Origin: Fidelibacterota bacterium
GTDB lineage: Bacteria > Fidelibacterota > UBA2242
DNA length: 10,352 nt
NCBI GenBank assembly: GCA_023133185.1
Contig: JAGLWX010000402.1
Coordinates: 1 to 10,352 of the forward strand
Reading direction: 5' to 3'
The translations under genes and the position numbers were made by a program. Position 1 is the stretch's first letter; every line of letters starts with the position of its first letter. This document shows positions 7,313 through 10,352 of this stretch, in pieces. The notes beneath the pieces were generated by a model. That model was not told where the DNA came from. It saw nothing but the letters and a program-made list of their open reading frames with translations, and did not search any database.

Positions 7313-8392
7313 CTACTCATGTTGATACCCTGGCGTCGGGCTGGATAATATTACGAAATCAATCGAAGAGTTATTGCTGTCAAAACCGGCTGAAATTCTT
7401 TCAATAGACTCTCCGCCATATTTTATTATCCCTACGCCGGCAAATCCCCGGTCAAGTTCAGCCTCAATTTCTTTCATAGCATCGGATGATTTGTGATACT
7501 CAACACAGTCAATAACCGAATTGATATCGATCCCGTCCAGGTAATTAAGATCGCTGCCATCCGCGATTAGTATCACATCACCAACTAAATTAATCATAAA
7601 ATCAAGCCTGTGACCAACCTCGATATTATCAATGTTGGGAACATCGGGATTATCAAAATCTCCATAATCGATGCTGTTTCTAAATTCCCAATCGGCATGA
7701 GACAGATCAACGCTTTCCGGTAGAGGAAGATTTGGTATATTCGTATGATCCATAGCGTCTTGGGCAAGCACAACAAATGAATCCGGCGGAACGGGATATT
7801 CTCTGCCAATTAGAGGTTCGCCGGGGAATTGAAAAATATAGGTAACGCTTTCCAGAAACGTACCCATCCGGCAGACAACCATGCCGTCTAAGTAAACAGT
7901 ATCCACGGATGAATTATACAATTCAATGAATTGATCATACCAATAGAAAAAATTATTGGGCGGTCCGGTGTAGTAAATTTCATTAATTTTTAAGCCTGAT
8001 TCGGCGCCGGAAGCTATAACTTCAAGCGTATCAATAAAAATGCCCCCGTCACCGGGCTCTACGATACAGGCGCCTACTACAGTAAATTCTACCAAAGAAT
8101 CCGGATTATCAAACGAAGGTAAAATTGCAGTGGCTTTTATATTGACTTTATAGTCCGCATAGGGAATAGGTTCAAACTCTGCCAGACCGGCGGAATCGGT
8201 TGTATCTATGTAAGTCGATATATTATAATCAAACGTGCTAAGCAATACCGGGATATCTGGCAGATAATTGCCTTCAAATATGACATATATCTTTACAGCC
8301 AGCTCCCCATCAAACTGAGTCGGTTTTCCCTTAAAACATCCCGATAAAAAAAGAATCGGGATAAAAAGCAGGAACGGTAATTTTTTTACCAT
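7313..8392 (-). CDS. DUF4876-like lipoprotein, first tandem copy
   Basis: This 359-residue protein begins MVKKLPFLLFIPILFLSGC, with a textbook lipobox (LSGC) and lipid-bearing Cys19. Residues about 28-108 look like an Ig-like or carboxypeptidase-regulatory-like beta domain that ends before a linker. Residues 133-145 read GLKINEIYYTGPP, followed by DQFIELYNSS (153-162) and DTVYLDGM. These fit DUF4876 lipoproteins of Bacteroidota as I recall them, and loosely recall lamin-tail-like beta-sandwiches. Its ATG overlaps the stop of the TonB receptor by seven bases (ATGGTAA), so translation is probably coupled to it. GGAG lies about 11 bases before the ATG, a rather long spacing. The context suggests an outer-membrane lipoprotein that works with the receptor in capturing a ligand. 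The ligand is unknown. The family name is moderately sure, the lipoprotein nature very sure. Confidence 0.85.
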   Translation of the reverse strand: MVKKLPFLLFIPILFLSGCFKGKPTQFDGELAVKIYVIFEGNYLPDIPVLLSTFDYNISTYIDTTDSAGLAEFEPIPYADYKVNIKATAILPSFDNPDSLVEFTVVGACIVEPGDGGIFIDTLEVIASGAESGLKINEIYYTGPPNNFFYWYDQFIELYNSSVDTVYLDGMVVCRMGTFLESVTYIFQFPGEPLIGREYPVPPDSFVVLAQDAMDHTNIPNLPLPESVDLSHADWEFRNSIDYGDFDNPDVPNIDNIEVGHRLDFMINLVGDVILIADGSDLNYLDGIDINSVIDCVEYHKSSDAMKEIEAELDRGFAGVGIIKYGGESIERISAGFDSNNSSIDFVILSSPTPGYQHE

Positions 8393-10352
8393 TGAGTGCT
8401 TATCTCCAATCCATAATAAATCTCGGGGTTGTATTCAGTAATCCGATCTGTGAAAGGATTTACCCATTTACCGCGGTCGTTCAGCACATTATTGATATAT
8501 AATGACAATTCGGTTTTCTGGGATAAGGATTTTGTAAGTCTGAAATTAAACAAGGTTCTGCCGCCGGTAGCATACACGGCGCTGTCATACCATTTTGTCA
8601 TCCCCTGATAGAACAGTTTTTGTTCTTCGAGGTCGTCCACATCTTTCATTCTTGAATTGCCGTTATAGATTGTTTTGCGATGTTCCAGGGGCACATGTTG
8701 AAGGTCAAATGTAATCCAGACCCCGAGGCGTTTGCTGATGTAATTCAGTTGATAATCAATAATAATTTTTTCGCGCCATTTATCGGATGGCGGATACCAG
8801 ATCTGTTCTCCGGCCAAGGTATCCGGTTGCGAATCATAAATTAAACCGCTTCTCCCGCTGTGAGTAAAGCGGTAGGTAACATTCATTTTATACTGCAAAT
8901 TATAGATACGTTTAGTGCGTACTGTAAACTCCACACCGCTGGATTTATACCAACCACGGTTGTCATAAATTGAGTAATCGGCGGAGGTTAAAGTATCAGG
9001 ATTAATATCGTAGCCCCAAGGATAATTCACTCCGGTAGGACGGTCTTTTGATTCTGTGTAATACCCGGTAAGCGACAATCCTAATATATCCAGGATTTTC
9101 AAGTCTATGGATGCTTCGTATTTGTTGGTAGTATATGTCTGTAAATCGGGATTATATCGCAATTGTTCCTCTTCAACCACAACCGAATCTTTCAAATATT
9201 TATAATAATCCGGCGGTTTATAGATATAACCTAGTGAAACCGCTTTAGCGCTTTTACCGGCGCCACATCTGAAACGCAGATCATCGGTAATAAAATATTG
9301 TAAATTGAAGCGGGGGCACAGAAAATCACCATGATCGGATTTCAAGAAGTCTTTATCTTCAAAAACATTACCAAAATTAAACCCGGTGGGGTTAAACACA
9401 TCATAACGAAGTCCAAGCATCAGGTTATACTTTTTTCCAAGAAATTTACCCTTTATCATATCTTCGGAATATAAACTCAGGCTTGTGATTTCCGGAAAAG
9501 TGCTGAACGAATAGGATCGCCGCGAAGAATATTGACCGTAATAAGCATAAACAGGATCAATGTATAATCCGTCACCGGTATTATTCTGATAATCGCCTTC
9601 AAACCCCAGGAGAACTTTATGGGTTCTCTTACTGCTTTGATATGTAGTCTTTTTCTGAAGTTTTCCCTTTACATTCCATTCTTTCCCGATTTCATTCATT
9701 ATACCGACATAACCGGGAAGGGGGATAGAGTCGCCCTCGATCAAAAGCTGTTCAGCTACCCATTTTGACTTGTATGCTTTTTTACGGTTCAGATTAAAAC
9801 CTAAAAAACCGATGATTTTATCATTTTCACTTCGTGTATAATCAACGTTTACACTTCCGGCAGCCCGGTAGCCGCGATTATAATCTTTAATTTTTTGAAC
9901 ATCAGTCGGTTTTTCATCATCGATCATTTTAGTATAGCTGCCCCGAATCTTCATGTCCAGTTTTTCATTGAAGAAATATCTGGAAAGATTACCGCTGGCG
10001 TGCAAACGCTGGTATTCATCGCCCTCTTTACGGGGATCACGTTCACTATAGGCATAGTTCAAATGATAATCCAAAACAGATTCTTTGATAGAAATGCCGT
10101 GACTGAAACTTGCCGTTTTAGTGTCCGGATTGATTTTTGCCTTTAATTTAGGAGCAATCTGACCACTTTTAGTTTCCACCTTAATAATACCATTAGAGAA
10201 ATTGCCATACTCAACCGAAGGGATACCTGTGATCACTTCCACAGATTTAATATTATCCGCCGGAATATTTCTTAAATCGATGCCCTGAATACCGGAACTG
10301 CCATGTATCTCAGTCGTCAGATTTGCATCGTTAGACATCTGGTTGCCGTCTA
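8386..10352 (-). CDS. TonB-dependent outer-membrane receptor, SusC/CirA-like (5' end outside window)
   Basis: The frame is open to the right edge: DGNQ precedes the first Met in the window (10338), so that Met is internal and the true start lies outside. The 654 visible residues begin inside the plug domain, whose end is typical of TonB receptors: IDLRNIPADNIKSVEVITG, then PSVEYGNFSNGIIKVETKSG. A large beta-barrel follows with many Tyr-rich strands and loops (for example GLRYDVFNPTGFNFGN and FRLTKSLSQKTELSLYINNVLND). It ends in the strand YYGLEISTQW with a C-terminal aromatic residue, as outer-membrane proteins require for assembly. The family imports ligands such as siderophores, haem, cobalamin or glycans using TonB-ExbBD energy; nothing visible identifies the ligand here. 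It is the first visible gene of the operon and overlaps the first lipoprotein gene by seven bases. Missing parts should include the signal peptide, any carboxypeptidase-like N-terminal domain, the TonB box and most of the plug. Confidence 0.93.
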   Translation of the reverse strand, partial: DGNQMSNDANLTTEIHGSSGIQGIDLRNIPADNIKSVEVITGIPSVEYGNFSNGIIKVETKSGQIAPKLKAKINPDTKTASFSHGISIKESVLDYHLNYAYSERDPRKEGDEYQRLHASGNLSRYFFNEKLDMKIRGSYTKMIDDEKPTDVQKIKDYNRGYRAAGSVNVDYTRSENDKIIGFLGFNLNRKKAYKSKWVAEQLLIEGDSIPLPGYVGIMNEIGKEWNVKGKLQKKTTYQSSKRTHKVLLGFEGDYQNNTGDGLYIDPVYAYYGQYSSRRSYSFSTFPEITSLSLYSEDMIKGKFLGKKYNLMLGLRYDVFNPTGFNFGNVFEDKDFLKSDHGDFLCPRFNLQYFITDDLRFRCGAGKSAKAVSLGYIYKPPDYYKYLKDSVVVEEEQLRYNPDLQTYTTNKYEASIDLKILDILGLSLTGYYTESKDRPTGVNYPWGYDINPDTLTSADYSIYDNRGWYKSSGVEFTVRTKRIYNLQYKMNVTYRFTHSGRSGLIYDSQPDTLAGEQIWYPPSDKWREKIIIDYQLNYISKRLGVWITFDLQHVPLEHRKTIYNGNSRMKDVDDLEEQKLFYQGMTKWYDSAVYATGGRTLFNFRLTKSLSQKTELSLYINNVLNDRGKWVNPFTDRITEYNPEIYYGLEISTQW

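Larger units (their letters stand above)
6132..8392 (-). repeat. Tandem duplication of lipoprotein gene plus downstream palindrome
   Basis: The two neighbouring lipoprotein genes are paralogues. From GEPLIGREYP to the shared ending PTPGYQHE, a hand alignment gives about 124 identities in 169 residues (73%). The N-terminal halves are much more diverged. Similarity continues past both stop codons: each gene ends CAT GAG TAG, followed by CT(A/G)TAGTA and then the palindrome. The duplicated unit was therefore gene plus palindrome. Confidence 0.85.

Noticed and set aside
10336..10338. ATG as start of the TonB receptor
   Set aside because: The frame stays open upstream (DGNQ) and the Met lies inside the plug domain, so it cannot be the true start.

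Overview
The window looks like part of a genome from the FCB superphylum (Bacteroidota, Ignavibacteria, Marinimicrobia, KSB1 and similar lineages). Three things suggest this: a type IX secretion (T9SS) C-terminal sorting domain with the NYPNPFNPTT motif, a SusC-like TonB-dependent receptor plug, and lipoproteins resembling the DUF4876 family of Bacteroidota. The sequence alone does not place the phylum. All five genes are on the minus strand, and the two outermost run off the window.

Right part (10352 down to 4647): an outer-membrane operon, read right to left. It starts with a TonB-dependent receptor missing its N-terminus. A lipoprotein overlaps the receptor stop by 7 nt. A second, tandemly duplicated lipoprotein follows, and then a predicted outer-membrane beta-barrel (possibly DUF6850). 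A similar GTTCCC/GGGAAC palindrome follows each lipoprotein copy, so it was probably copied with the gene. TonB receptor plus DUF4876 lipoprotein plus DUF6850 barrel is a combination I recall from Bacteroidota, with no substrate I can name. A surface uptake or binding complex analogous to SusCD is a reasonable inference.

Middle (4646 to 1141): a 139-nt intergenic region holds a good sigma70-type promoter (TTGACA, 17 bp, TAAGAT). It drives an 1104-residue secreted protein: signal peptide, about 14 Ycf48/BNR-like propeller blades (probably two seven-bladed propellers), three E-set/CBM-like modules and a T9SS type A sorting domain. A perfect 13-bp hairpin with a UUCG tetraloop ends the unit.

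Left part (1045 to 1): the first 348 codons of a membrane polyferredoxin of the NapH/YccM/CcoG type, with two membrane CX3CP motifs and two [4Fe-4S] cluster motifs. It has its own ribosome binding site and continues off the left edge. It could supply redox chemistry (for example metal reduction) for whatever the outer-membrane operon imports, but only adjacency supports that link.

No tRNA, rRNA, CRISPR array, insertion sequence or integrase gene is visible. No stretch over 300 bases lacks a gene.
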